Shown: positions 9,963 through 20,149, counted from the stretch's first letter. The stretch: DNA of 64,000 bases from Kineococcus endophyticus (GCF_040796495.1 NZ_JBFNQN010000013.1:1-64000), one strand, 5' to 3'. Translations and numbers: made by a program. The notes: generated by a model not told the origin, from the sequence alone.

Positions 9963-11456
9963 TCAGGTCGTCGGCAGGGTGACGCGGAAGGCCGTGCGCC
10001 CGGGGCGGCTGTCGACGGTCACCGTGCCGTGGTGCGAGGCCACGACCGCCTGGACGATGGCCAGCCCGAGGCCCGTGCTGCCCGCGGCGCGCGAACGGGA
10101 GGAGTCGCCCCGCGCGAAGCGCTCGAAGACGTCGGGCAGCAGGTCGGCGGGGATGCCCGGCCCGTCGTCCACGACGTCGACGTGGGTGCGCCCGCCGTCG
10201 GGCACGATCCCGACCGTCACCGTCGTGCCGGGCGGGGTGTGGGCGCGGGCGTTGGCGAGCAGGTTGGTCAGGACCTGGTGCAGCCGACCGGGGTCGCCGA
10301 CGACCTCGACGGCCTCCTCGGGCAGGTCCAGGCGCCAGGTGTGGTCGCGGCCGGCGACCTGGGCGTCGCTCACGGCGTCCAGGACGGTCATCGTCAGGTC
10401 GACGGGTTCGCGGTCCAGGGGCCGGCCGGAGTCGAGACGGGCCAGGAGCAGGAGGTCCTCGACGAGGCCGGTCATGCGCACCGCCTCGGACTCCACGCGG
10501 CTCAGGGCGTGCCGGACGTCGGCCGGCACCTCGTCGCCGCTGCGGCGGGTGAGTTCGGCGTAACCCCGGATGGCGGCCAGTGGGGTGCGCAGCTCGTGCG
10601 AGGCGTCCGCGACGAACTGGCGGACGCGCTGCTCGGAGGCGTGCCGTGCCTCCAGCGCCGACCCCACGTTGTCGAGCATGCGGTTGAGCGCGGCGCCCAC
10701 CTTGCCGACCTCGGTGGCCTCGTCGGTGTCCGGCACGCGCAGCGACAGGTCGACCTCGCCGCGGTCCAGCTCGAGCTCGGAGACGCGGCCGGCGGTCGTC
10801 GCGACCCGTTGCAGCGGAACGAGGTCACGACGGACGAGGAACGACCCGGCGACCGCGGCGAGGGCGACGCCACCGAGGACCGCCGCGGCCTCGACGCCGA
10901 CGACCGTGAGCAGCGTGCGGTTCACGTCGGCGAGCGGGACGCCGGAGACCTGGACCTCCCCGGACCCGGTGACGCGCGCCGAGACGAGGTACTGGCCCAG
11001 ACCCGGCAGGTCCCGACGGTGCGTGCCACCGGGGAACACCGTCGAGAGCTCCGCCGTCTGCGCGGTCGTGAGGGTGACGATGCACGGCGACCCGAGGTCG
11101 GACCGGCTCGCGTCGAGCACGCCCGACCGGGCCTGGAGCTGCCCGTCGAGGAAGACGGCGTTCAGCGAACCGTCCACCTGCCCCGGACCGCCGAAGTCCG
11201 AGCCGCCGCCGCAGGCGTTCGCCTCCGAACCGGGAGGGGGCCGGTACCCGTCCCCGTCCCGGTCGCCACCGGTGAAGCGTGTGCTCAACCGGCCCGTCTG
11301 GTCCAACCGGGCCTCGGCCTGGTTCATGAGCGACAGGTAGAGCGCCACCGTGGTCACGACCCCGATGACGAGGGCGACGGCGACGAGGAGGGCGCTGGTG
11401 GTCAGGACCAGCCGGCTGCGCAGCGACCGGCCGCGCAGGCGGGAGGAGGGGACCAC
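9963..11456 (-). CDS. Sensor histidine kinase
   Basis: A 497-residue membrane sensor kinase. TM1 is about residues 17-38 and TM2 about 178-203, with an extracytoplasmic domain between. A HAMP segment, the HisKA box DASHELRTPL (phosphorylated His at about 287) and a HATPase domain with the N, G1 (DDGPGIP) and G2 (TGLGLAI) boxes follow. The start is GTG 11454-11456. It lies 25 bases after its response-regulator gene and is its likely partner. The two glycosyltransferase genes downstream in the same direction may be part of the unit. The stimulus is unknown. Confidence 0.9.
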   Translation of the reverse strand: MVPSSRLRGRSLRSRLVLTTSALLVAVALVIGVVTTVALYLSLMNQAEARLDQTGRLSTRFTGGDRDGDGYRPPPGSEANACGGGSDFGGPGQVDGSLNAVFLDGQLQARSGVLDASRSDLGSPCIVTLTTAQTAELSTVFPGGTHRRDLPGLGQYLVSARVTGSGEVQVSGVPLADVNRTLLTVVGVEAAAVLGGVALAAVAGSFLVRRDLVPLQRVATTAGRVSELELDRGEVDLSLRVPDTDEATEVGKVGAALNRMLDNVGSALEARHASEQRVRQFVADASHELRTPLAAIRGYAELTRRSGDEVPADVRHALSRVESEAVRMTGLVEDLLLLARLDSGRPLDREPVDLTMTVLDAVSDAQVAGRDHTWRLDLPEEAVEVVGDPGRLHQVLTNLLANARAHTPPGTTVTVGIVPDGGRTHVDVVDDGPGIPADLLPDVFERFARGDSSRSRAAGSTGLGLAIVQAVVASHHGTVTVDSRPGRTAFRVTLPTT

Positions 11457-11481
11457 CGGTCGTTCAGCTCCTCAGGGGTTC

Positions 11482-12237
11482 TCAGCTGGCCGCGGCGACG
11501 ACGCCGTCGGCCGGCTTGAGGACGTAGCCCGCCCCGCGGACGGTGTGGATCATGGGGTTGCGGCCGGCGTCGATCTTGCGGCGCAGGTAGGAGATGTAGA
11601 GCTCGACGATGTTGGCCTGGCCGCCGAAGTCGTAGTTCCACACGCGGTCCAGGATCTGGGCCTTGGACAGCACGCGGCGCGGGTTGCGCATGAGGTAGCG
11701 CAGGAGTTCGAACTCCGTCGCGGTGAGGCGGATCTCCTCGCCGGCACGCGTCACCTCGTGGCTGTCCTCGTCGAGGACCAGGTCGCCGACGGACAGGACG
11801 GGTTCGGCCTTGGCGGCCGCGAGGCCGGAGCGGCGCAGCAGGCTGCGCAGCCGGGCCACGACCTCCTCGAGGCTGAACGGCTTGGTGACGTAGTCGTCCC
11901 CGCCGGCGGTCAGCCCGTTCACGCGGTCCTCGACGGCGTCCTTGGCCGTCAGGAAGAGGACGGGGACGTCGGTGGCGTCGGCGCGCAGGCGGCGCAGGAC
12001 CTCGAGGCCGTCGATGTCCGGCAGCATGATGTCGAGGATCACGGCGTCGGGACGGAAGGAGCGGGCGGCGCGGACCGCGTCCAGGCCGTTGGCGGCCGTC
12101 TGCACCTCCCAGCCCTCGTAGCGCAGGGTCATGCTCAGCAGCTCGGACAGCGTCGACTCGTCGTCGACGACGAGCACGCGCAGGGCCGTGCCGTCGGGGC
12201 GGGTGAGGTCCGAGCGCCGGTTGGTGGTCGCGGTCAT
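11482..12237 (-). CDS. OmpR-family response regulator
   Basis: A 251-residue DNA-binding response regulator. The receiver domain (20-135) shows the acidic pair DD 25-26, the phosphorylation site D69 in VILDIMLPD and the conserved Lys in LFLTAKD. The C-terminal winged helix (about 150-245) ends in IHTVRGAGYVLK. I chose ATG 12235-12237, next to GGAG, because it starts just before the receiver; the frame stays open to 12348. It is the first gene of the kinase/glycosyltransferase group. It resembles the TcrA/MtrA-type regulators of actinobacteria. Confidence 0.9.
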   Translation of the reverse strand: MTATTNRRSDLTRPDGTALRVLVVDDESTLSELLSMTLRYEGWEVQTAANGLDAVRAARSFRPDAVILDIMLPDIDGLEVLRRLRADATDVPVLFLTAKDAVEDRVNGLTAGGDDYVTKPFSLEEVVARLRSLLRRSGLAAAKAEPVLSVGDLVLDEDSHEVTRAGEEIRLTATEFELLRYLMRNPRRVLSKAQILDRVWNYDFGGQANIVELYISYLRRKIDAGRNPMIHTVRGAGYVLKPADGVVAAAS

Positions 12238-12400
12238 GACTCCATCGTCGGACCTGACCCTGCCAGATGTCCTGGGAAACCCTGAGTTCAACCTGTGTGT
12301 CCTCGCTGGAGCGGACCATCGGGCGCCCAGTGGTACCTGGTCCCTCACCAGCGCTCATAGGTGATGATGATGGCCCTGGGTGCCGAAAAGCCGGTGGGGG

Positions 12401-12877
12401 TCACGACGCAGTCAGCTGACCGTCGGGCAGCGGCCGCACCAGGTCCAGCACCCGCTGCACGGCGGGCCGCGCGGTCGAGGTCGAGCACGGCACCCCCGCC
12501 CGGGCGCACAGCGCCCGCAGCTCCTCCACGAAGCGCAGCGCGGTGCTGTCCAGCGCCGTCACCGCCCGCACGTCCAGGTGCGCCCGCCGCGGACCTGCCG
12601 CCAGCGTCCTCCGCACGGTCGCCAGGGCGGAGGTGAGGTCGTCGGCCAGCGCCAGGTCGACGTCCCCGGACAGGACGACCTCGAGCCGGTCGTCCCCGAG
12701 CCGGACGGTGACGCCGGCCCCGGCGGCGTGACGCTCGACCTCCTCGGGCCACGGGCAGGAGGTCCCGGGGAGCTCGGCGCCGTGCCGCTCGCGGGCCGGG
12801 GCGGCGGGGACCCGCGTGACGGTCACGGTGGGGTGCTCGGGGAACGTGGTGCGTGTCGGCTGCGTCGTGTGGTCCAC
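12401..12877 (-). CDS. STAS domain protein (anti-sigma factor antagonist-like)
   Basis: A protein of about 158 residues with a C-terminal STAS domain (from about residue 60) like SpoIIAA/RsbV. These bind or release anti-sigma factors and are regulated by phosphorylation of a Ser in the D-S motif, here ALDSTALRF. No kinase partner gene is next to it. The start is uncertain: GTG 12875-12877 gives 158 residues, GTG 12824-12826 gives 141, and neither has a clear ribosome site. It faces away from rarA across a 115-base gap. Confidence 0.65.
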   Translation of the reverse strand: MDHTTQPTRTTFPEHPTVTVTRVPAAPARERHGAELPGTSCPWPEEVERHAAGAGVTVRLGDDRLEVVLSGDVDLALADDLTSALATVRRTLAAGPRRAHLDVRAVTALDSTALRFVEELRALCARAGVPCSTSTARPAVQRVLDLVRPLPDGQLTAS

Positions 12878-12980
12878 GTGGTCACGGTCGGTGCCGTCCG
12901 TGGGTGCGACCGCAGACGCAGCTGTGAGGGGACTGCGGACCCGGCCGCGACACGGTGGGGGTCGTGTCGGCGGGAGCACG

Positions 12981-12986
12981 TACGGT
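12981..12986 (+). promoter_or_regulatory. Putative -10 element of a leaderless rarA transcript
   Basis: TACGGT ends seven bases before the GTG start at 12993. That spacing puts the transcription start at or next to the start codon. No ribosome site is visible, which fits leaderless initiation, a common actinobacterial arrangement. Confidence 0.5.
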
Positions 12987-12992
12987 GCCGTC

Positions 12993-14399
12993 GTGGCCGA
13001 CCTGTTCACCTCCGCCGAGTCCACCGCCGACGGGCCCGGCACGGGCGACCGGCGGCCCTCCGTCCTGGCCGGTGCGCCCCTCGCCGTCCGCATGCGGCCG
13101 CGCTCGGTCGACGAGGTCGTCGGGCAGCAGCACCTGCTCGGCCCGGGCTCCCCGTTGCGGCGGCTCGCCACCGACGGCGACCTCGGCCGCGCCGGCCCGG
13201 CCTCCGTCATCCTGTGGGGCCCGCCGGGCACGGGGAAGACGACGCTGGCCACCGTCATCGCCTCCTCCGGTGGCCGGAAGTTCGCGGAGCTGTCGGCCGT
13301 GACGGCGGGGGTCAAGGACGTCCGGACGGTCGTGGAGGCCGCGCGCACCGACCGCGACCTGTACGGCCGGCAGACCGTGCTCTTCCTCGACGAGATCCAC
13401 CGCTTCACCAAGGCCCAGCAGGACGCCCTCCTGCCGGGGGTGGAGAACCGCTGGGTCGTCCTCGTGGCGGCCACCACCGAGAACCCCAACTTCTCCGTCG
13501 TCACCCCGCTGCTGTCCCGCTCGCTGCTGCTGACGCTGCAACCCCTGACGGCCGACGACGTGCGCGGACTCGTGCGCCGGGCCCTGGAGGACCCGAGGGG
13601 ACTCGCGGGGGAGGTCCGCGTCGAGGACGACGCCCTCGAGCACCTCGTGCGGGTCGCCGACGGGGACGCCCGCCGCGCCCTGACGGCGCTGGAGGCCGCC
13701 GCGGGGGCCGCCCTCGACGGTGCCGGTGAGGGTGCCGGCGACGGTGGCGAGGCGGTGGTGACCCTCGCGGACGCCGAACGGGCCCTGGACCGCGCAGCCG
13801 TGCGGTACGACCGGCAGGGCGACCAGCACTACGACGTGGCCAGCGCGTTCATCAAGTCCATGCGCGGCTCCGACGTCGACGCCGCCCTGCACTACCTGGC
13901 GCGCATGATCGAGGCGGGGGAGGACCCGCGCTTCATCGCGCGCCGCATCGTCATCTCCGCCAGCGAGGACGTGGGGATGGCCGACCCCTCCGCGCTGCAG
14001 ACCGCCGTGGCCGCGCTGCACGCCGTCGCCCAGATCGGGATGCCGGAGGCCCGGATCGTCCTGGCCCAGGCCGTCGTCCACAACGCGACCGCGCCCAAGT
14101 CCAACGCGGCCTACAACGGCGTCAACGCCGCCATCGCCGACGTCCGCGCCGGCCTCGGTGGGCCCGTCCCGCCGCACCTCCGCGACGCCCACTACTCCGG
14201 CGCCGGCAAGCTCGGGCACGGCAAGGGGTACGTCTACACGCACGACGTGCCGGCCGGCGTCGCCGAGCAGCAGTACGCACCGGACGCGCTGGTCGGGAAG
14301 GACTACTACGTCCCCACCGACCGCGGGTTCGAGGCGGCGGTGCGGGAACGACTGGCGCGACTGCGCCGGATCACCCGAGGGCGAGGGGGGACGGCGTGA
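12993..14399 (+). CDS. rarA: Replication-associated recombination protein A (AAA+ ATPase)
   Basis: A 468-residue AAA+ ATPase of the RarA/MgsA/WRNIP1 family that acts at stalled replication forks and is related to clamp-loader subunits. It shows the N-terminal family motif [14 protein letters not shown], Walker [10 protein letters not shown], Walker [10 protein letters not shown], an Ala-rich helical region and the C-terminal tetramerisation domain ending [11 protein letters not shown] chose GTG 12993 because a -10 hexamer is placed for leaderless translation and the start falls just before the conserved region. The next gene overlaps its stop as GTGA. Confidence 0.92.
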   Translation: MADLFTSAESTADGPGTGDRRPSVLAGAPLAVRMRPRSVDEVVGQQHLLGPGSPLRRLATDGDLGRAGPASVILWGPPGTGKTTLATVIASSGGRKFAELSAVTAGVKDVRTVVEAARTDRDLYGRQTVLFLDEIHRFTKAQQDALLPGVENRWVVLVAATTENPNFSVVTPLLSRSLLLTLQPLTADDVRGLVRRALEDPRGLAGEVRVEDDALEHLVRVADGDARRALTALEAAAGAALDGAGEGAGDGGEAVVTLADAERALDRAAVRYDRQGDQHYDVASAFIKSMRGSDVDAALHYLARMIEAGEDPRFIARRIVISASEDVGMADPSALQTAVAALHAVAQIGMPEARIVLAQAVVHNATAPKSNAAYNGVNAAIADVRAGLGGPVPPHLRDAHYSGAGKLGHGKGYVYTHDVPAGVAEQQYAPDALVGKDYYVPTDRGFEAAVRERLARLRRITRGRGGTA

Positions 14400-14941
14400 A
14401 CGTCACCGGACTGCTGCGGGCGGGGTTGCGGGTGCTGGTCCGCGAGCTGGAACGTCGGAGCGCGGCCCCGCGCACCGTCCCGCCGACACCGGAGCACGCC
14501 ACCGACCGTCCCCGGCCCCGCCGCGGACGCGGAGCCCGCGAGGCCCGGCCCGACCGTGTCCGGCTGGAGTACGCACCGCGGGCCGACGGCCGGCCCGACC
14601 CCGGCGAGGTCGTGTGGGCGTGGGTGCCGTTCGAGGAGGACGACGGCCGCGGCAAGGACCGTCCCGTCCTCGTCGTCGGCCGCGACGGGGACCAGCTCGT
14701 CGGCTTCATGATGACGAGCAAGGACCACGTCCACGGCGGTGGCGGTGGCGGTGGCGCCGACGGGGGGGTGTGGCTCGACGTCGGCACGGGAGCGTGGGAC
14801 CGGCAGCGACGGCCCAGCGAGGTGCGCCTGGACCGCGTGCTGCGCGTGGCCCCCCGCGACGTGCGTCGCGAGGGTGCCGCCCTGGACCGCGCCCGGTTCG
14901 AGGAGGTCGCCGAGAGGGCCCGTCGCCTGCACGGTTGGTGA
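14396..14941 (+). CDS. PemK/MazF-like protein
   Basis: A 181-residue protein whose C-terminal two thirds (about 60-175) resemble the actinobacterial PemK/MazF-like group: [29 protein letters not shown], and a conserved C-terminus with [10 protein letters not shown] and [10 protein letters not shown]. Classical MazF/PemK are RNases encoded with an antitoxin. No antitoxin gene is adjacent. Instead it starts at GTG 14396 inside the rarA stop (GTGA). It may be a domesticated housekeeping member. A Gly run (GGGGGGGAD) is inserted after SKDHVH. Family match is good; toxin activity is doubtful. Confidence 0.65.
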   Translation: MNVTGLLRAGLRVLVRELERRSAAPRTVPPTPEHATDRPRPRRGRGAREARPDRVRLEYAPRADGRPDPGEVVWAWVPFEEDDGRGKDRPVLVVGRDGDQLVGFMMTSKDHVHGGGGGGGADGGVWLDVGTGAWDRQRRPSEVRLDRVLRVAPRDVRREGAALDRARFEEVAERARRLHGW

Positions 14942-14947
14942 CCCACG

Positions 14948-17281
14948 TCACCGGCGACGCCGCGGGCCGCGGTGCGCCGGGTGCGCCGGTGCCGGCCGGG
15001 CGGCGACGTCCGGGTCCAGGGGTGGCACGGGGAAGGTGGCCGGCTCGTCCCGGGCGAGCGTGAACTCCCGGCCGTGGTGGCGGGCGTGGACGGGACCGCC
15101 GTCCACGAGGCGGTAGGTGGCCTGTGCGCCGCGCACGGACACCTCGACGCACGAGCCCCGGTGCCGCGTGCGGAAGCGCAGCCCCCGCAGCCCGTCCGGC
15201 AGCCGCGGCGCGAAGGACAGCTCCCCACCGGCGTCGCGCATCCCGCCGTACCCGGCCACGAGCGCCAGCCAGGCCCCGCCCAGGGAGGCGATGTGCAGCC
15301 CGTCGGCGGTCTTGCCGCGCAGGTCGTGCAGGTCGACGAAGGCGGCCTCGTGCGCGTACGCGGCGGCCAGGTCCAGGTGCCCGACCTCGGCGGCCACGAC
15401 GGCCTGCACGGCCGCCGACAGCGAGGAGTCCCGCACGGTGACGCCCTCGGCGTGCTCGAAGGCGTCCCGCTTCTCCTGCCACGTGAACGCCTCGGGCCTC
15501 AGGTACAGGGCCAGGACGAGGTCGGCCTGCTTCACGACCTGCCGTCGGTAGAGGCTGAAGTAGGGGAAGGAGTCGGCCAGCGGGTACTGGTCGGGCCGGG
15601 TGCCCTCGAAGTCCCACCGCTTGCGCTGGGTCGCCCCCTCGTCCTGGGCCGGCACCCCGGTCACGGGGTCGCGCGGCAGGTGGACGGCGTCGGCGAGCCG
15701 GGCGAACTGCGCCAGTTCGGCGTCGTCGACCCCGAGGGCCTCGGCCTGCGCCGGGAACTGCTTCGTCAGCTCCACCGCGGCCCGCAGGTTCGCCTGCGCC
15801 ATGAGGTTCGTGTAGGCGTTGTCGTCGACCAGGGCGCTGTACTCGTCCGGGCCGGTCACCCCGTCGACGTGGAAGCGGCCCTCGGCGTCCTCGCGCCCCA
15901 GCACGACCCACGTCCTCGCCGTCTCGACGACGAGGTCGACGAGGGCCTCGCGGGCCAGCTCCTCGTCGCCGGTGGCGTGCAGGTGGCGCACGGCGGCGTC
16001 GGCGATGTCGGCCCCCAGGTGCACGGCGGCGGTCCCCGCCGGCCAGTACCCCGAGCTCTCCCGTCCGCTGATCGTCCGCCAGGGGAAGCTGGCGCCGGCC
16101 AGGCCGAGCTCCCGGGCGCGTCCGCGGGCGGCGGGCAGCATCCGGTGGCGCCACCGCAGCGCCTCGGCGGCCGCCTGCGGCCAGACGTGGTTGAGCACCG
16201 GGAGCACGAACACCTCGGTGTCCCAGAACGTGTGGCCGTCGTACCCGGTGCCCGTCAGGCCCTTGGCGGGGATGCCCCGGTCGGTGCCCTGGGCGGCCGC
16301 CTGGAAGACGTGGAAGAGCGCGAACCGCACGGCCTGCTGCAGGTCCTCGTCACCGTCCACCTCCACGTCGGCGTGGTCCCAGAACTCGTCGAGGACCGCC
16401 CGCTGCTCCCGGCACAGGCCGTCCCAGCCCACGCGGACCCCGTCGGCCAGCAGCCCGGCCAGCCGTTCGTCGAGGTCGTCCCGCTCGGACTCCGGCGCCC
16501 ACCCGAGGGAGACGACCTTGCGCAGCCGCAGCATCTCCCCGGCGTCCAGCCGGGTGCGGACCACCGTCACCACCCGGTCGCTCAGGGCGTGGCTGCGCAC
16601 GTCGGCCGCGGCGGGGGCCAGCACGTCGTGCTCGACGTGCGCGGCGACGGCCAGCCCGGACCCGTCGGTGCGCTGGCGCAGCCGCCCGCCGCGGTGCCCG
16701 GCCGACGCGACCGCCTCGTGCAGGTCCTCGCTGGCCAGGACGGCCGACCGCACCTCCACGTCCACCGGGGACCCGTCGGCGCGCACGCTGTACTCCAGGG
16801 CCACCAGCCCCGGACGGTCCAGCGGGACGAGCCGCTGCGAGCCCACCACGACGCCGTGCCCACCCGGGGACGTCCAGCGCAGGTGCCGGTGCAGCGTCCC
16901 GCTGCGCAGGTCCAGCACCCGCTCGTGCTCGATCAGCTCACCGGTGCGCACGTCCAGCGGCTCGCCGTCGACTAGCAGCTCGACCCGCGTCGGGTCCAGC
17001 ACCGGCACGAGACGTTCCTGAACCGTCGGGTACCCGTAGCTGTACTCGGGGTAGGTGAGGGGCCACAGCTCGAAGGCTCCGCTGAGGTACGTCCCGCGGG
17101 TCCCGGCCGGGTCGCCCTCCTCGAGCGAGCCCCGCACGCCGCAGCGGCCGTTGGACAGGGCGAACAGCGACTCCACCTGGGCCAGCCGGTCCAGGTCCAG
17201 CGGACCCTCGCGGACCGCCCAGGCGTGCGGGGCCGCCAGGCCCGGTCCGGTGTCGTCGGGTCGTTCGTCCGCGGTCGGCAC
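14948..17281 (-). CDS. Glycoside hydrolase family 65 phosphorylase
   Basis: A 777-residue GH65 enzyme of the maltose/trehalose/kojibiose phosphorylase group, which splits an alpha-disaccharide with phosphate into glucose 1-phosphate and a sugar. The N-terminal beta-sandwich (about 30-270) is followed by a helical barrel. The catalytic general acid is expected at the Glu in GVTGPDEYS, and HIASLGGAWLA belongs to the phosphate-site region. The start is GTG 17279-17281 with GAGGA seven bases upstream; the frame is open far beyond it but has no coding character there. The gene stands alone, so the exact disaccharide cannot be told. It is probably cytoplasmic. Confidence 0.85.
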   Translation of the reverse strand: MPTADERPDDTGPGLAAPHAWAVREGPLDLDRLAQVESLFALSNGRCGVRGSLEEGDPAGTRGTYLSGAFELWPLTYPEYSYGYPTVQERLVPVLDPTRVELLVDGEPLDVRTGELIEHERVLDLRSGTLHRHLRWTSPGGHGVVVGSQRLVPLDRPGLVALEYSVRADGSPVDVEVRSAVLASEDLHEAVASAGHRGGRLRQRTDGSGLAVAAHVEHDVLAPAAADVRSHALSDRVVTVVRTRLDAGEMLRLRKVVSLGWAPESERDDLDERLAGLLADGVRVGWDGLCREQRAVLDEFWDHADVEVDGDEDLQQAVRFALFHVFQAAAQGTDRGIPAKGLTGTGYDGHTFWDTEVFVLPVLNHVWPQAAAEALRWRHRMLPAARGRARELGLAGASFPWRTISGRESSGYWPAGTAAVHLGADIADAAVRHLHATGDEELAREALVDLVVETARTWVVLGREDAEGRFHVDGVTGPDEYSALVDDNAYTNLMAQANLRAAVELTKQFPAQAEALGVDDAELAQFARLADAVHLPRDPVTGVPAQDEGATQRKRWDFEGTRPDQYPLADSFPYFSLYRRQVVKQADLVLALYLRPEAFTWQEKRDAFEHAEGVTVRDSSLSAAVQAVVAAEVGHLDLAAAYAHEAAFVDLHDLRGKTADGLHIASLGGAWLALVAGYGGMRDAGGELSFAPRLPDGLRGLRFRTRHRGSCVEVSVRGAQATYRLVDGGPVHARHHGREFTLARDEPATFPVPPLDPDVAARPAPAHPAHRGPRRRR

Positions 17282-17400
17282 GGGTAGGTCCTCACTGGTC
17301 GGGGACGGGCTCCGGGAGGGGCCGGGACGGTCATCGGAACAGCCCTGGCCGGCGACCGCACCTCCGAACCCGCCCGCACGGGCCCGAGGGGCCGGACGGG

Positions 17401-17406
17401 TAGGGT
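17401..17406 (+). promoter_or_regulatory. Putative -10 element of alaS
   Basis: TAGGGT lies 61 bases before the alaS ATG, in the 186-base gap to the divergent GH65 gene. It has the same TAGGnT form as the -10 candidates of aspS, efp and pyrR. Confidence 0.45.
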
Positions 17407-17467
17407 CGAGGGCTGAACGGCACGGCACCACCCCCCACGCACCACCCAGAGCAGGAGGCATCAGGAG

Positions 17468-20149
17468 ATGCAGACGGCAGAGATCCGTCGCCGGTGGCTC
17501 GACTTCTTCGAGCGCAAGGGCCACACCGTCGTCCCGAGCGCCTCGCTGGTCTCGACCGACCCCAGCCTCATGTTCACCGTGGCCGGGATGGTGCCCTTCA
17601 TCCCCTACCTCACCGCCCAGGTGCCCGCCCCCTACAAGCGGGCCACCAGCGTGCAGAAGTGCCTGCGCACCCTCGACATCGAGGAGGTCGGCAAGACCAC
17701 GCGCCACGGCACGTTCTTCCAGATGAACGGCAACTTCTCCTTCGGCGACTACTTCAAGCGCGAGGCCATCACCTTCGCCTGGGAGCTGCTGACGACGCCC
17801 GAGGCCGACGGCGGCCTCGGGTTCGACCCCGAGCGCCTGTGGACGACCGTCTACCTCGACGACGACGAGGCCTTCCAGCTCTGGCGCGAGATCGGCATGC
17901 CCGCCGAGCGCATCCAGCGCCGCGGCAAGAAGGACAACTACTGGAACACCGGTCAGCCCGGACCCGGTGGCCCCTGCTCGGAGATCTACTTCGACCGCGG
18001 CCCCGAGTACGGCGCCGAGGGTGGCCCGGAGGCCGACGAGGACCGCTACATCGAGATCTGGAACCTCGTCTTCATGCAGTACCAGCTCTCCGCGGTGCGC
18101 TCGAAGACGGACTTCGACGTCGCCGGTGAGCTGCCCGCCAAGAACATCGACACCGGCATGGGTCTGGAGCGCGTCGCGTTCCTCAAGCAGGGCGTCGACA
18201 ACATGTACGAGATCGACGAGGTCCGGCCCGTGCTGGACTACGCGGCGCTCGCGGCCGAGAAGGACTACGGCGCGAACCACGACGACGACGTCCGCATGCG
18301 CGTCGTGGCCGACCACGTCCGCAGCGCGCTCATGCTCATCGGCGACGGCGTCACCCCGGGCAACGAGGGCGCCGGGTACGTCCTGCGCCGCCTCATCCGC
18401 CGCGCCGTCCGCGCGATGCGCCTGCTCGGCTTCGAGGACGAGGCGCTGCCGATCCTGCTGCCCGCCTCGATGGAGGTCATGAGCGCCTCCTACCCCGAGC
18501 TGCGCACCGACTTCGACCGCATCGCGAAGGTCGCCTACGCCGAGGAGCAGGCGTTCCGCCGCACCCTCGTCTCGGGCACCGCGATCTTCGAGACCGCTGT
18601 GGCGCAGACGAAGTCGGCCGGTGGCGCGACCCTGTCGGGTGAGCGCGCGTTCGCGCTGCACGACACGTACGGGTTCCCGATCGACCTCACCCTGGAGATG
18701 GCGGCCGAGGCCGGCGTCTCCGTCGACGAGGCCGGGTTCCGCACGCTGATGGCCGAGCAGGTGGGCCGCGCGAAGGCGGACGCGAAGGCCAAGAAGACCG
18801 GCGGGATCGACCTGACGGTCTACCGCTCGACGCTGGAGAGCCTGCCCGCGCCCGTCACGTTCACCGGGTACGAGGTGGCCTCCGGCGAGGCGCGCGTCGC
18901 CGTCGTCCTGCAGGGCGGGGTGAGCACGCCGTCCGCCCCGGTCGGCACCGACGTCGAGGTCGTCCTGGACCGCACGCCGTTCTACGCCGAGGGCGGTGGG
19001 CAGCTCGCCGACCACGGCACCCTGACCACCTCCGGCGGCGCCGTCGTCACGGTGACCGACGTGCAGCAGCCCGTCCGCGGGCTGTACGTGCACAAGGGGT
19101 CGGTGACGAGCGGCGAGCTCGTCGCGGGCGACGCCGTGCACGCCGTCGTGGACGCCGCGCGCCGGCGCTCCATCAGCCGCGCCCACACCGCGACGCACCT
19201 GGTGCACCAGGTCCTGCGCGAGCACCTCGGCGACACCGCCACCCAGGCCGGGTCGCAGAACGCCCCGGGCCGGCTGCGGTTCGACTACTCCTCGACGACC
19301 CAGGTCGCCGGGCAGGTCGTCCGCGACATCGAGGGCGTCGTCAACGAGCGCATCCACGACGACCTGCCCGTGGCGGCCGAGGTCATGGACCGCGAGGCGG
19401 CCCTGAACTCCGGCGCGATGGCGCTGTTCGGGGAGAAGTACGGCGACCGCGTGCGCGTCGTCTCCATCGGCGAGGACTGGTCCAAGGAGCTGTGCGGGGG
19501 CACGCACACGCTGACGTCCCAGCAGGTCGGGCTCGTCTCGATCCTGTCGGAGAGCTCCATCGGCTCCGGCGCCCGCCGCATCGAGGCGCTCGTGGGCGCG
19601 GACGCGTTCGACTTCCTGACGCGCGAGCACCTGCTCGTCAACCAGCTCACCGACGTCGTCAAGGCGCGCCCGGAGGAGCTGCCCGACCGGATCGGCTCCC
19701 TCCTGACCCGTCTGTCGGACGCCGAGAAGGAGATCGCCAAGCTGCGCGGGGGGCAGGTCCTCGCCCTCGCACCGACGATCGCCGCGAACCCGACCGACAA
19801 GTTCGGCGTCCAGGTCGTGACCCACGACGCCGGCGCCGCGGCGGCCGACGACGTGCGCACGCTCGTGCTCGACGTCCGCTCGCGCCTCGGTGACGAGAAG
19901 CCCGTCGTCGTCGCCATCACCGGCGTGGCCAAGGACCGGCCCGTGGTCGTCGTGGCCACCAACGCCGAGGCGCGCCGCTGGGGCGTCAAGGCCGGTGAAC
20001 TGGTCCGCACGGCGGCCCAGACGCTCGGCGGGGGCGGCGGCGGCAAGGACGACCTCGCCCAGGGCGGCGGCCAGGACGTCTCCAAGGTCGGCGAGGCCCT
20101 CGCCGCGATCAGCGACTTCGTCGGCGCCCGGGTCACGGGATCGGTGTGA
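17468..20149 (+). CDS. alaS: Alanyl-tRNA synthetase
   Basis: An 893-residue class II synthetase of full length. The order is the catalytic core (1-245) with GTFFQMNGNFSFGDYFK, the tRNA recognition region, the editing domain with HTATHLVHQVL and CGGTHT zinc/active-site motifs (about 560-690), a short coiled coil and the Gly-rich C-Ala domain ending near GGGGGGKDDLAQGGG. The start is ATG 17468 after AGGAGATGC. It leads the conserved actinobacterial block alaS-ruvX-mltG-aroE, with ruvX following after 40 bases. Confidence 0.96.
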   Translation: MQTAEIRRRWLDFFERKGHTVVPSASLVSTDPSLMFTVAGMVPFIPYLTAQVPAPYKRATSVQKCLRTLDIEEVGKTTRHGTFFQMNGNFSFGDYFKREAITFAWELLTTPEADGGLGFDPERLWTTVYLDDDEAFQLWREIGMPAERIQRRGKKDNYWNTGQPGPGGPCSEIYFDRGPEYGAEGGPEADEDRYIEIWNLVFMQYQLSAVRSKTDFDVAGELPAKNIDTGMGLERVAFLKQGVDNMYEIDEVRPVLDYAALAAEKDYGANHDDDVRMRVVADHVRSALMLIGDGVTPGNEGAGYVLRRLIRRAVRAMRLLGFEDEALPILLPASMEVMSASYPELRTDFDRIAKVAYAEEQAFRRTLVSGTAIFETAVAQTKSAGGATLSGERAFALHDTYGFPIDLTLEMAAEAGVSVDEAGFRTLMAEQVGRAKADAKAKKTGGIDLTVYRSTLESLPAPVTFTGYEVASGEARVAVVLQGGVSTPSAPVGTDVEVVLDRTPFYAEGGGQLADHGTLTTSGGAVVTVTDVQQPVRGLYVHKGSVTSGELVAGDAVHAVVDAARRRSISRAHTATHLVHQVLREHLGDTATQAGSQNAPGRLRFDYSSTTQVAGQVVRDIEGVVNERIHDDLPVAAEVMDREAALNSGAMALFGEKYGDRVRVVSIGEDWSKELCGGTHTLTSQQVGLVSILSESSIGSGARRIEALVGADAFDFLTREHLLVNQLTDVVKARPEELPDRIGSLLTRLSDAEKEIAKLRGGQVLALAPTIAANPTDKFGVQVVTHDAGAAAADDVRTLVLDVRSRLGDEKPVVVAITGVAKDRPVVVVATNAEARRWGVKAGELVRTAAQTLGGGGGGKDDLAQGGGQDVSKVGEALAAISDFVGARVTGSV

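Noticed and set aside
14396-14941. A toxin-antitoxin pair at rarA
   Set aside because: No antitoxin frame lies next to it; rarA is upstream and a convergent GH65 gene is downstream.
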